Shown piece after piece: positions 54,932-64,000 of a DNA stretch of 64,000 nucleotides. This stretch comes from Nitrospirota bacterium (GTDB lineage: Bacteria > Nitrospirota > Nitrospiria > SBBL01 > JAADHI01), in NCBI GenBank assembly GCA_029261155.1, contig JAJDBW010000047.1, positions 152,333-216,332 on the forward strand, given 5' to 3'. The notes under the pieces were generated by a model, which had not been told where the DNA came from, did not search any database, and worked only from the letters and a program-made list of their open reading frames with translations. Every line of letters begins with the position of its first letter. The stretch's first letter is position 1. The translations under genes were made by a program, and so were the position numbers.

Positions 54932-56533
54932 TTAATTGCGACTCGATTGAGCTGTTAGGGTCAATGTGCGAAGGGTCTTTTCCGACGCGCGGAACCGGTC
55001 ATCAATGCGAAGTCCCACGAGCCATACAATGCCTTTGGAGCAACTTAAGATCGGCTGGCGATGGCGTGCGGGCTTCAAGATTTTAGCATCGACAAAAAAA
55101 TCTTGCAGTTTTTTATGCTTTCCACCCATGCCGAGTGGGGAAAATCGGTCTCCGTTTCGCCAGCCTCTAAGGCTTAAAGGGAAGGAAAGTTTATCAAAGT
55201 CTAAAGAAGCGATGCAAGGAGAAAGGGCGCCAATCGGGCCGTAATGGAAGGAAATTTTCATTTCGAGGTTCCATTCCGGGAAATGGATGAGGGTCTCGGA
55301 GGGCTTTTGGGGAAAAGTGTTTCCAATTGCGAACAGTGTCTGTTCCGGAGGACGCTGTTTCATTGCAATATTTTCCTCTGTTTTTATACCCCTTTTTTCG
55401 GACCGCCTGCGTCCTGCATTGCTTGGTGCAGGTTCTTGCGAGAGATGGAATCTCGATCCTCTGATTTCCGCACTTAATCCAAAGGGCAATGTCACTAAAG
55501 TGTGATGCTGAGGGCTCGAAATGTATTGCCGCAGGGCTTCAATATACTGAAAGTCGATCCCCTTTTCTTGACCTAAGACTTGTCTCATGGCCCAGCGAAG
55601 GGCACGTCGTTGAAGGGCCGGATGCGTTCCGCTCAGTTTTTCGAAGGCGAAGGCCAGGCCGCCCCCCTCCTTCTCGATCTCAAGATCTTGAAGGCAGGCT
55701 TGCATTGCCTGATCCATGAAGTCGTTTTCGTCTTGCAAAAGCAGGGCTTGCCGGCAGAGGGCCGCTTTGATTTTGGGGTTGTACTGTTCCAGGTTCGGCA
55801 GAAGGACATGGCGAATATGATTTCTATGGTAAATCGTTTTGTGGTTGGAAGGGTCTTCGATATAGGCGATAGCTTCATGAGAAAGCAGGTCAAGGATTTC
55901 TTGGCGCGTTCCATGGAGTAGGGGGCGGATAATGCCCCCATCGCGTCGTTCAGGGATGCCGCTTAAGCCTTCCATTCCTGCGCCTCTGAGGGTACGCATT
56001 AAGACCGTTTCGGCCTGGTCGTCTGCCGTATGGCCCAAGGCAATCCAAGACGCGCCAACCGTTTTGGCCGTTTCCTCCAGAAATTGATAGCGAAGCGCCC
56101 GCGCTGCAGACTGGATTGAGACTTTGTCTTTTGTGCGCCTAGGCAAGACCGAACGCATTTCCGAAGTGAGGGGGATTTTCCAGGCCTTGCAAAGATCCTC
56201 GACAAAACGTGCCTCGTCAACAGATTCAGGGCGTAAGCCATGATTGAGATGGGCGACATGAAGCAAAAGGGGCTTGGACGGAAAGTGCGTTCTCAAGAGA
56301 TGGAGCAGGCAGACCGAATCCGCACCGCCCGATACGGCGACGAGGACCTTTTCGCCCGGCTTCAGGGGAAAGCGATGAATGGCCTGAGCGAATATTTTTG
56401 CGATGCGATCTTCTTTATTGTGTGGCTCTGACACCTTGGTTTTGTTGTTTTGGAGGACGTCAAATCGAGGTGCGGATGGCGAAGACGTATCCGTACTGGA
56501 TGGGTTTTCGTTTTTAAGAAAGTCTGTGCTCAA
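54932..56533 (-). CDS. tilS: tRNA(Ile)-lysidine synthetase
   Basis: 533 residues. PP-loop motif VLVAVSGGADSVCLLHLL (about 64-81), LNHGLRPES, ALGHTADDQAETVLMRTLRGAGMEGLSGI and RPLL are TilS signatures. The C-terminal substrate-recognition domain includes WRNGDRFSPLGMGGKHKKLQDFFVDAKI. It adds lysine to C34 of the tRNA that reads AUA. The start is a TTG with a Ser/Pro-rich 40-residue tail; a GTG at 56434 would remove it. Confidence 0.94.
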   Translation of the reverse strand: MSTDFLKNENPSSTDTSSPSAPRFDVLQNNKTKVSEPHNKEDRIAKIFAQAIHRFPLKPGEKVLVAVSGGADSVCLLHLLRTHFPSKPLLLHVAHLNHGLRPESVDEARFVEDLCKAWKIPLTSEMRSVLPRRTKDKVSIQSAARALRYQFLEETAKTVGASWIALGHTADDQAETVLMRTLRGAGMEGLSGIPERRDGGIIRPLLHGTRQEILDLLSHEAIAYIEDPSNHKTIYHRNHIRHVLLPNLEQYNPKIKAALCRQALLLQDENDFMDQAMQACLQDLEIEKEGGGLAFAFEKLSGTHPALQRRALRWAMRQVLGQEKGIDFQYIEALRQYISSPQHHTLVTLPFGLSAEIRGSRFHLSQEPAPSNAGRRRSEKRGIKTEENIAMKQRPPEQTLFAIGNTFPQKPSETLIHFPEWNLEMKISFHYGPIGALSPCIASLDFDKLSFPLSLRGWRNGDRFSPLGMGGKHKKLQDFFVDAKILKPARHRQPILSCSKGIVWLVGLRIDDRFRASEKTLRTLTLTAQSSRN

Positions 56534-56614
56534 AATCGGTTCTTATCTGGTTTGTTCTACTGATTGGATGGAAGCATTTAGCGGATCTCGGCACGATACT
56601 GAAATTCAGGGTCC

Positions 56615-57556
56615 TTATTTTTTTGTCAATATCGCCTTTGCTTGTTCTGAATCTTGATCCATTTGCTTTACTAAGTCCTCGGTATTGTCAAAGCGTTTAT
56701 CGTCGCGGATATGCTCAATGAAAGTAATTCGAATTCGTTGTTCGTAGAGGTCGGCATTAAAATCAAATAAGTGGACTTCGATGCGGGGATCTTTGTTTTT
56801 AAAGGTGGGCTTGGTGCCGATATAGGCCACGCCGTTTAATGTGCCGTAATCTTTTCCTTTGAAACAATCCACTTGAACAGCGTAAATGCCGTCTTTCGGC
56901 GCCACCTCGTTGGGATGGGCAATATTGGCGGTGGGATAATTAATGGATTTTCCCATCCCATCTCCAGCCGCAACCTTTCCTTCAAGGGCATAAGGTTTTC
57001 CGAGCATCTTGGCCGCGAAGGCGACATTGCCCTCTTGGATTTGTTTCCGAATTTCGGAGGAGCTCACCGTCTTGCCGTCGATGACAACCGGTTCCTGGGT
57101 CCGGACTTCAAAGCCAAAGGATTTACCATAGGCGATCAGGTCCTCGATCGATCCCGTGCGATCTTTACCGAATCGAAAGTTACTGCCCACGACCACTTCG
57201 CGGCAACCGATCTTCTCTTTGAGGAAGACTTTTGCGAATTCTTCCGGAGAATGTTCCGCAAAGGATTTATTGAATTCGGCGACATAGCCGACCTCGATCC
57301 CTGCGTTTTCCACGAGCCGCATTTTCACTTGAAAGGGATTGAGTAGTTTAAGCTTTTTTTCGGGGTGAAGCATGCGCATCGGGTGGGGCTCAAAGGTGAG
57401 GACCACCGAGGTCCCGCCTTTTTCGATGGCCCTTTTAACCGTCTGAGCCAAGATGGCTTGATGTCCTAAATGATTGCCGTCGAAGTTTCCGATGGCGACG
57501 ACCGGGTAGTCCGGAATGGTTTTGATATTTACGGTACCGATGACCAGTTTCATCAT
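56615..57556 (-). CDS. ribF: Bifunctional riboflavin kinase/FAD synthetase
   Basis: 313 residues. The N-terminal nucleotidyltransferase has VVAIGNFDGNHLGHQAIL (about 19-36), TFEPHPM and GSNFRFGKDRTGS, then the SSSEIRKQI switch. The C-terminal kinase domain has GDGMGKSINYPTANI and FLFDFNADLYEQRIRI-like HLFDFNADLYEQRIRI. It makes FMN then FAD. The start follows hemB by six bases. Confidence 0.96.
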   Translation of the reverse strand: MMKLVIGTVNIKTIPDYPVVAIGNFDGNHLGHQAILAQTVKRAIEKGGTSVVLTFEPHPMRMLHPEKKLKLLNPFQVKMRLVENAGIEVGYVAEFNKSFAEHSPEEFAKVFLKEKIGCREVVVGSNFRFGKDRTGSIEDLIAYGKSFGFEVRTQEPVVIDGKTVSSSEIRKQIQEGNVAFAAKMLGKPYALEGKVAAGDGMGKSINYPTANIAHPNEVAPKDGIYAVQVDCFKGKDYGTLNGVAYIGTKPTFKNKDPRIEVHLFDFNADLYEQRIRITFIEHIRDDKRFDNTEDLVKQMDQDSEQAKAILTKK

Positions 57557-57562
57557 AGCGTA

Positions 57563-58567
<1,005 letters not shown>

Positions 58568-58670
58568 CTAAATAGGGCATGGGGCATCCCATTAATCGTA
58601 TACGCTTCACTCAGTATTGTTTGTTTGAGATGTAAGATCTTGTTATTAATTCGCTAAAGCCCAATGAAGT

Positions 58671-60212
58671 TTACCCTTTTTTTTTAAAATAATCTACAAT
58701 CTCGTCGGCAAACGCAGCAAAGGTATACTCTTTGGGCATGATGTCCACCTTGAGACCCGCATCTCTGGCTGTTTCCGCTGTAATGGGGCCAATACAGGCC
58801 ACCGCCGTTTGTTTTACCCAGCGGTCCAAGGCCGTTTTTCCGACCATGCCCACGAAATTCCGCACCGTCGAGGAGCTGGCAAAGGTCAGAAGGTCGATGC
58901 CGCCCCTTTCGTGGAGGTCTTCGAGCGCTTCGGCCTTGTGCTTTGGTCGAAGCGCCTGGTACACGGGCACCACATCGACCTTGCCCCCCTGTTTCGCAAT
59001 TTCCTCTGGGAGTATCTCTCGGGCTTCCAGGGCCCTGGGGATTAAAAAACGTTTTCCGCGAATGCCCTGCAGCTTTAGTGCTTCGATCAGGCCTTCCGCT
59101 TTGAATTCTTTCGGTACGCAATCGACTTGCATCCCCCAGTCTTCGATGGCCTTCGCCGTTCGGGTGCCAATTGCACAGAGTTTAAGGCCTTTGAGTATCC
59201 TCAAGTCCTTGCCTAATGTTTTTAGGCGTTTTTTGAAATAGGCCACGCCATTGACCGATGTAAAAATCAGTGCATCGTAGGCTTCAATCTGCGCGATGGC
59301 CGCGTCGGCCGCATCCCAAGAAGGTGGAGGAAGGATCTCTAAGGTCGGAAGGGCAATCGCCTCGGCCCCCAAATCGGAGAGTCGATCGAGAAATTCAGCG
59401 GCTTGCTCCTTTGCACGTGTTACCACGATGCGCTTGCCAAAGAGGGGCCGCGTTTCAAACCAGTTGAAGTGTTTCCGTAGCGAAACGACCTCACCGACGA
59501 CGATGACCACCGGCGGGTGAATACTTGCCTCTGCGGCTTTTGCGACAATGTCCTCTAATTTGCCAATTACGCTGCGCTGGAATGGATGGCTGCCCCATTC
59601 GATTAGGGCGATGGGCGTAAGAGGCGCACGGCCATGTTGAATTAAGCGATCGACGATCTGAGCCAAATTCCCCATGGCCATCAGGAAGACGAGGGTGTCC
59701 GCCCCCGTGGCGAGGTGGGCCCAATTGAGTTGGCTTTCCGCTTTGCTCGGATCTTCGTGGCCTGTAATGAAGGTGACCGAGGAGGCCAGCTCCCGATGCG
59801 TCAGGGGAATGCCCGCAAAGGTGGGCACGCCGATGGCCGAGGTGATGCCGGGGATAACCTCGAAGGGAATCGAGGCGGCGGCGAGCGCTTCAATTTCTTC
59901 TCCGCCTCGACCAAAGATAAAAGGGTCGCCCCCTTTCAAGCGAACGACGGTTTTGCCTATTTTCGCTGCCTCCACCATTAATCGATTGATCTGGGCCTGG
60001 TGCTCCGAACTGCGCGATCCGCCTTTTTTCCCGACGTAAATTCTCTCCGCGTCTTCAGGTGCCATATCCAACAACTTGGGGTTGGCGAGATAGTCGTAAA
60101 TGACCGTATCTGCAGTTTCGATCAGGGCTTTTCCACGCAGGGTAAGCAGCTTGGGGTCGCCCGGCCCGGCGCCGACAAGAAAGACTTTTCCAATGGGTTT
60201 GGGCTTCGACAA
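58671..60212 (-). CDS. cobA-hemD: Uroporphyrinogen-III C-methyltransferase/uroporphyrinogen-III synthase fusion
   Basis: 513 residues. The N-terminal SUMT (1-245) has VFLVGAGPGDPKLLTLRG, VVRLKGGDPFIFGRGGEE and GVPTFAGIPLTHR. The C-terminal HemD domain (255-513) has KRIVVTRAKEQAAEF, IFTSVNGVAYF and IGPITAETA. It closes the tetrapyrrole ring and dimethylates it toward sirohaem or cobalamin. The fusion is a known arrangement in Gram-positives and deltaproteobacteria. Start is TTG at 60212. Gene order hemB downstream supports a tetrapyrrole role. Confidence 0.96.
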   Translation of the reverse strand: MSKPKPIGKVFLVGAGPGDPKLLTLRGKALIETADTVIYDYLANPKLLDMAPEDAERIYVGKKGGSRSSEHQAQINRLMVEAAKIGKTVVRLKGGDPFIFGRGGEEIEALAAASIPFEVIPGITSAIGVPTFAGIPLTHRELASSVTFITGHEDPSKAESQLNWAHLATGADTLVFLMAMGNLAQIVDRLIQHGRAPLTPIALIEWGSHPFQRSVIGKLEDIVAKAAEASIHPPVVIVVGEVVSLRKHFNWFETRPLFGKRIVVTRAKEQAAEFLDRLSDLGAEAIALPTLEILPPPSWDAADAAIAQIEAYDALIFTSVNGVAYFKKRLKTLGKDLRILKGLKLCAIGTRTAKAIEDWGMQVDCVPKEFKAEGLIEALKLQGIRGKRFLIPRALEAREILPEEIAKQGGKVDVVPVYQALRPKHKAEALEDLHERGGIDLLTFASSSTVRNFVGMVGKTALDRWVKQTAVACIGPITAETARDAGLKVDIMPKEYTFAAFADEIVDYFKKKG

Positions 60213-60320
60213 GGGTGTGACTCGCGTTTGTAAGACCGGATTGTTTTTAATGACTAAAAATAGATGGAAGCATATCGGTGCAGGGCCTGTGGGTCAACTA
60301 AAAAAGGGGTGCCGCCAGTT

Positions 60321-61349
60321 CTAGCGCGCTGCCTTGCTCCCGTTTTTTACTTCCTCAAGTTTAAGCAGCAGGGTTTCGAGGGAGAGTTGACGGTTCACAT
60401 TTCGAGTCTGGGCCATGTGCAGGGCTTGCATGTGGGCCAGCACATCTAAAATGTCGTCCGAGCCCATTGCGCTTGCCCAGTTTTTCATCTCTTCGTAGCG
60501 CCAGGAATAAAGGAGCATCGAAGGGTCTAAATGGCGGGTGTCGGGGAGCGACTTGATGACGAGCAGGTCACGAAACCAATTGAGGAGATACGAAATCGCG
60601 GCGCTAAAGCTTTCGGCGTCTTTTCCAAAATCGGCGGCGGCCTGAAACAGATCGGCGCCCGAAACCAGACGATGCCGGTCTTCGTCCAGTTCGCGCGCGG
60701 TTTCAACTTCCAGGCCGAAGGCCACGCCAAGTTGCCCATTGGCAAAGGCCGCGACCAAGCGGGCTTCCGACTTCGTCCAGCCTTTTTTCTCGATTAAGAT
60801 GGTGATGACTTGCGAAAGCGTCAGCGGCTGGAAAGTGATTTTTTGGCAGCGCGAAAGCAAGGTTGCCGGCAAGGCCGAAGCCCGCGCGGTGATTAAGATT
60901 AAAATCGCATAGTGCGGCGGTTCTTCTAGGGTTTTTAGCAGGCTATTGGCGGCCGCCGCATTCATCTTTTCGGCGGGATCGATGATCACGATTTTTTTCG
61001 GGCCGTCGAAGGGTTTAATAACGATCTGCGATTGAAGGGCGCGGATCTGATCGATCTTAATTGAGGGCCCCTCCGGTTCAATATATGAGAAGCCGGGGTG
61101 GTTGCCGTCTTGCATTTTACGACAGGTGAGGCAGCTGCCGCAGGGCTCAATGGCCTGTTCTGTCGATTCCGTGCTGTCCTTGGCGAGTCGGCAAAACAAG
61201 GCTTGCGCAAAAATTTCGGCGGTCTTCCGCTTGCCGATCCCTTCGTTCCCTTCGAACAGCAAGGCCTGCGGCATTGCTCCGTTTTTTAAGAAGGATTGCA
61301 AGATGTGGATGCTGCGACTTTGCCCGATGAGCTCACGAAAGAAAGGCAT
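60321..61349 (-). CDS. holB: DNA polymerase III delta-prime subunit
   Basis: 342 residues from ATG 61349, overlapping tmk by 17 bases; the longer frame is not homologous. Opening ELIGQSRSIHILQSFLK, Walker-A-like LFEGNEGIGKRKTAEIFAQAL, and zinc-binding CGSCLTCRKMQDGNHPGF are clamp-loader traits. KIVIIDPAEKMNAAAANSLLKTLEEPP is the Walker-B/sensor region and LLSRCQKITF the second sensor region. It is part of the clamp loader. tmk-holB adjacency is very common. Confidence 0.94.
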   Translation of the reverse strand: MPFFRELIGQSRSIHILQSFLKNGAMPQALLFEGNEGIGKRKTAEIFAQALFCRLAKDSTESTEQAIEPCGSCLTCRKMQDGNHPGFSYIEPEGPSIKIDQIRALQSQIVIKPFDGPKKIVIIDPAEKMNAAAANSLLKTLEEPPHYAILILITARASALPATLLSRCQKITFQPLTLSQVITILIEKKGWTKSEARLVAAFANGQLGVAFGLEVETARELDEDRHRLVSGADLFQAAADFGKDAESFSAAISYLLNWFRDLLVIKSLPDTRHLDPSMLLYSWRYEEMKNWASAMGSDDILDVLAHMQALHMAQTRNVNRQLSLETLLLKLEEVKNGSKAAR

Positions 61350-61974
61350 CTGCCTGCTCCTGAATTTGTGCCGCGACCACAGGAATGGGCGCATTGGCAT
61401 TAATGACCACAATGCGCTTGGGCTCGGCCTGGGCCAGGGCCGTGTAGCCGCGCTGAACCGCCTCGTGAAATTGGAGCGCCTCCTCGTCGAGACGGTTGCT
61501 TGCACCTCGCGCTTTCATGCGTGCCAAAGCTTTACTCACGTCCATTTGAAGCAAAAAGGTGTGGTCTGGTGCGATGCCCTGGGCCGCGAATCGGGCCATG
61601 GATTCGATCTCCGCTTTGGGGAGGCCGCGGGCCGCACCCTGATAGGCCAGAGTTGCATCCGTAAATCGGTCGCAAAGCACAATCTTACCGGCCTCAAGCG
61701 CGGGCCGAATCACCTCCGCAATATGTTGGGCGCGGCTTGCCAGATAGAGAAAAAGCTCTGTCTTTGGGTCCATTGGAGCCGCCCCTGGCGTCGCGCCCTC
61801 AGTTTTATCCAAAATAAGTGCGCGTATGCGATCGGCCAGCACCGTCCCCCCCGGTTCGCGGGTCCGGACCACAGGATAGCCCTTTTTTTCTAAATAATCG
61901 GCCAGGCGGGCGAGCTGCGTGCTCTTGCCGCTGCCCTCGCCGCCTTCGAATGTAATAAACTGCCCGCACATCAT
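61333..61974 (-). CDS. tmk: Thymidylate kinase
   Basis: 213 residues. FITFEGGEGSGKSTQLARLADYL is the P-loop, TREPGGT the DRX-type motif, LCDRFTDATLAYQGAARGL the nucleoside-binding motif, and ARMKARGASNRLDEEALQFHEAVQRGY the lid. It phosphorylates dTMP to dTDP. Followed by holB with a small overlap. Confidence 0.97.
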   Translation of the reverse strand: MMCGQFITFEGGEGSGKSTQLARLADYLEKKGYPVVRTREPGGTVLADRIRALILDKTEGATPGAAPMDPKTELFLYLASRAQHIAEVIRPALEAGKIVLCDRFTDATLAYQGAARGLPKAEIESMARFAAQGIAPDHTFLLQMDVSKALARMKARGASNRLDEEALQFHEAVQRGYTALAQAEPKRIVVINANAPIPVVAAQIQEQADAFLS

Positions 61975-62093
61975 TTCCGCATCATAAAGGAGCGCTTAGG
62001 AATTATCAACGGTGTTGGGCTGAGGTGTGGTTCAAGTTGAAGATCATGGGAAGGCGAGGCGATTGTGCGAATTCTGTTGGAAGATTGTGAGGC

Positions 62094-63113
62094 TTAAGCT
62101 TCGATGATTTTTTTTCGGAGGATGAGAATTTCGAGGGCCAAGGCGCACTTGGCGATGAGTTTTTTGATGGTCTCGACATGCTTGATTTTGGCGCGGGAAT
62201 AGAAGTTGTCGCCGTAAAAGACGCAGACGAGGTGGCCTTTAATGCACAGGGGAAAGACCACCACTTGCGGCGGAAATTGAATGTCGAGGGCGCCAACGAA
62301 TTTTCCCATACCGGAGGTCATCATCGGCCCGTCATAATGGGTTTTTGTTTTAATGACCTCCTCAAACATGGGCAGGTCGGTGGGGTTCAGTTCGCCGAGG
62401 TTGCTGGCCGCCTCTTGGGGCATGCTAATCCATAGAGCCAGCTTCCCCTTTTTCATCGAAAAACAATAGACCCTTTCGAGGAAAAAAGAAAGATACCGCA
62501 TTAAGGCTTGAATCGCCTCGTCGCGGTTTTGAACCAGGAGCAGATCTTTTTTTGCCAATTCGAGATAAAATTTTACCTGGTCGGCATCGAGCGGTGCCCC
62601 GCTTTGATCGCCTGCAAGTGGTTTAAGCTTGTTCCGTTCCTCATGGAGCAGCTTCGTAAAGCGCGGTTTTGAATCGGTGTGATAATATTTTTTCAGAAAG
62701 GATTGAATCCGCACTTCGGAGGCGACGTGGAATTGAAGGTCGTAATATTGAAAATCCTCGTGTTCCGCGATCTCCGGATTCATAATGGGGTTGGTGACGG
62801 CAATTTTCAATATCTTGCCTTCAAAGGCGAAAGGCAGCATTTCGTACTCAACGGCGAGGGCGCGGGGAATAAGATCGATCACTTTTGGGTCAATTTGGGA
62901 AAGCTGAACTTGAGAAACGATGGGGAGGTGAAAATGCTCGCTTAAAAAGTGGGTGAGCTCCTCTTCGCTGATGTAGCCCAGCTCGATGAGGTTGGTGCCC
63001 AGCCGCCCACCTTGGGTAATTTGGGATTCCAAGACCGTAAGCAATTGGTCTTCGGTAATTTTATTTGCAGAGATTAAAAGCTCGCCAAGGAGACCATTCA
63101 TCGGTTTTTTCAC
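62094..63113 (-). CDS. MshEN/GspE-N domain protein without ATPase domain
   Basis: 339 residues. The N-terminal 1-150 is an MshEN domain: LGELLISANKITEDQLLTVL and GGRLGTNLIELGYISEEELTHFLSEHFHLPIV (RLGxxLxxxG c-di-GMP-binding pattern). LPFAFEGKILKIAVTNP belongs to the second subdomain. The C-terminal half (about 190-339) looks like a GAF or similar sensor (FFLERVYCFSMKKGKLALWIS, VVFPLCIKGHLVCVFYGDN). No Walker motif exists, so it is not a secretion ATPase; it may sense c-di-GMP or be an adapter. Start GTG 63113 or ATG 63101. Confidence 0.78.
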   Translation of the reverse strand: MKKPMNGLLGELLISANKITEDQLLTVLESQITQGGRLGTNLIELGYISEEELTHFLSEHFHLPIVSQVQLSQIDPKVIDLIPRALAVEYEMLPFAFEGKILKIAVTNPIMNPEIAEHEDFQYYDLQFHVASEVRIQSFLKKYYHTDSKPRFTKLLHEERNKLKPLAGDQSGAPLDADQVKFYLELAKKDLLLVQNRDEAIQALMRYLSFFLERVYCFSMKKGKLALWISMPQEAASNLGELNPTDLPMFEEVIKTKTHYDGPMMTSGMGKFVGALDIQFPPQVVVFPLCIKGHLVCVFYGDNFYSRAKIKHVETIKKLIAKCALALEILILRKKIIEA

Positions 63114-63283
63114 AGGTTAGAGACTGTATAAAAATTATCACAAAGCCTTGTTTTGTCAAATTGAAGGCGGGTTTTCTATAAAAGCGGTATGATTTTAAGC
63201 CTGTTTCAAAACGGCTCTTTTTATTGTGAAATATTCGATAAGCCAAGCCTGCGAACCATTCGGATTGATCGGGGGATATTAGG

Positions 63284-63466
63284 GTGTTAATTCTTACCAC
63301 AGGCAGGATAGAGGACCGATATGTCGAAGGGAAGCTCCAGGGGATTGTTGCTTACCCAGGAAGTAATTGGGATACGCTGAATACAATTATTAGCCAGAGG
63401 CCTTCCATTGTAGGGAACTGGAGCGTTACGGACCTGGTTAGGGAAATAATCGAAGAACAGCACTGA
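63284..63466 (+). CDS. Small unknown protein
   Basis: 60 residues from a GTG preceded by GGGGGA at eight bases. It opens LILTTGRIEDRYVEGKLQGIV, which weakly resembles the start of the small YbjQ-type proteins, but the rest does not. No transmembrane segment. It is followed by another short gene in the same direction. Treat as tentative. Confidence 0.4.
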   Translation: MLILTTGRIEDRYVEGKLQGIVAYPGSNWDTLNTIISQRPSIVGNWSVTDLVREIIEEQH

Positions 63467-63488
63467 AAAATAAGGAGATACGCCCCCT

Positions 63489-63911
63489 ATGAAAAAAGCT
63501 CTAACGGTTTTGATTATTATTCTGGTTTTCCCAACATCGGTCATGGCGTCCATTTCCGATTATTTAATTGAAACGAATATCGGCAGTTTTATCGCCTCGA
63601 AGAATCCATCAGAAGGAGTAGGGCGAGGAATATTAGCCGGAGCCGACCATTTCGGCCTCGATCACGATGATTTCACATTTAGGATTTCTTATTTTAACCT
63701 CCAAGCCGACTTTGGCCTTCGAATCCAGGTCACCCAACACGCTGGTAGTGATTCCGATCAGTGGTTGTTGCATGAGGTAGAGGATGCCTTCCGAGGAAAC
63801 CCAGAACAAGACAATTTCAAGGGGGTGCTCCGTGAAATCAATGGGAACAGGATATTTACTTACTTGCCTCTTAACAATTTACAGCATAGGAGATATAATG
63901 GTGAAAATTGA
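63489..63911 (+). CDS. Exported protein, unknown, next to a transposase
   Basis: 140 residues. A signal peptide (KKALTVLIIILVFPTSVMA) precedes a mature part with no family I recognise; it carries DHDDF and several Gly/Asn-rich turns. AAGGAG lies about 12 bases ahead of ATG, a little far. The last residues (LQHRRYNGEN) run up to the transposase start 17 bases later, so the gene may be truncated by an insertion element. Function unknown. Confidence 0.6.
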   Translation: MKKALTVLIIILVFPTSVMASISDYLIETNIGSFIASKNPSEGVGRGILAGADHFGLDHDDFTFRISYFNLQADFGLRIQVTQHAGSDSDQWLLHEVEDAFRGNPEQDNFKGVLREINGNRIFTYLPLNNLQHRRYNGEN

Positions 63912-63928
63912 GGGAAAGAGGAGGCGAG

Positions 63929-64000
63929 ATGCAGAAAGAAGAGGCCGTATTTTTAAAATGGCAAATCCGTTTTGGGACAGAAGAAGCGTGTGTAAAGTAT
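63929..64000 (+). mobile_element. IS1595-type transposase, 5' end only
   Basis: The first 24 codons of an ORF cut by the right edge. ATG at 63929 follows AGAGGAGGCGAG. The protein begins QKEEAVFLKWQIRFGTEEAC, then VKY, which matches the N-terminus of IS1595-family DDE transposases, in which a GTEEAC-like segment precedes the zinc-ribbon RWP...CP. The left inverted repeat should lie between 63800 and 63929; I cannot pick it out. Confidence 0.65.

Noticed and set aside
61102..61893. 263-codon plus-strand ORF opposite holB and tmk
   Set aside because: Antisense shadow of two certain genes.

Overview
The window looks like chromosomal DNA of a free-living, Gram-negative, non-enteric bacterium. 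Signal peptides, lipoboxes, an O-antigen-ligase-type exopolysaccharide (EPS) locus, an HflK/HflC pair, a DsrE/F/H-like trio, an RpoS-like sigma factor, a fused CobA-HemD protein and a tRNA gene without encoded CCA would all fit a Nitrospirota or 'Deltaproteobacteria'-type organism. No single marker here settles the phylum. GC content looks close to 50 percent.

Region by region: (1) 1-10879, plus strand: a compact EPS operon. It holds an O-antigen ligase/polymerase (cut by the left edge), a flippase, three group-4 glycosyltransferases, an APH-fold kinase, a heparinase II/III-like lyase and a sulfotransferase. (2) 11058-15129, minus strand: two secreted proteins converge on it, a parallel beta-helix protein and a second heparinase-like protein. 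Both end in the same truncated TTPP tail. (3) 15872-16297: RNase P RNA with promoter and terminator. (4) 16413-22132: small housekeeping or accessory genes (ArsC/Spx-like, EVE, DUF4105, nitroreductase, tandem CDGSH, PhzF, GNAT, a decayed C39-like ORF, TfoX-N), interrupted by a palindromic repeat. (5) 22147-31879, minus strand: MotA/MotB-like stator, glutathione peroxidase, a lipoprotein, a PHP phosphatase, a SWIM-SNF2 helicase, HflC and HflK. (6) 32192-35011: DUF3047, a Ca/Na exchanger and the DsrE/F/H-like trio. (7) 35012-39952: a hairpin-rich intergenic region, YjbQ, alanine dehydrogenase, tRNA-Pro(CGG), acylphosphatase, an RpoS-like sigma factor, Apt and a lipoprotein. (8) 39949-48356: XerD, an exported small protein, a response regulator with a Rossmann-histidine-kinase fusion, GlgB, GlgX and an AraC-type response regulator. 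(9) 48429-61974: M1 aminopeptidase, PilZ, FolP, FtsH, Hpt, TilS, RibF, HemB, CobA-HemD, HolB and Tmk. (10) 62094-64000: a lone MshEN-domain protein, two small unknown genes and the first 24 codons of an IS1595-type transposase at the right edge.

Functional themes: EPS export and tailoring, with both cytosolic and secreted lyases; membrane quality control (FtsH plus HflKC, at separate loci); tetrapyrrole synthesis (HemB next to CobA-HemD); glycogen metabolism (GlgB-GlgX) beside signalling genes.

The points I rate most worth checking are these. hemB lacks a normal start codon and appears to begin at CUG, overlapping a two-codon AUG-CUC-UGA frame straight after AGGAGG. A matching AUG-CAG-UGA/GUG arrangement precedes a tiny ORF in the hairpin-rich gap at 35 kb. 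The beta-helix protein seems to start at AUU. The histidine kinase carries a dinucleotide-binding-type domain as its apparent sensor. The two secreted polysaccharide-active proteins share an abruptly ended tail.
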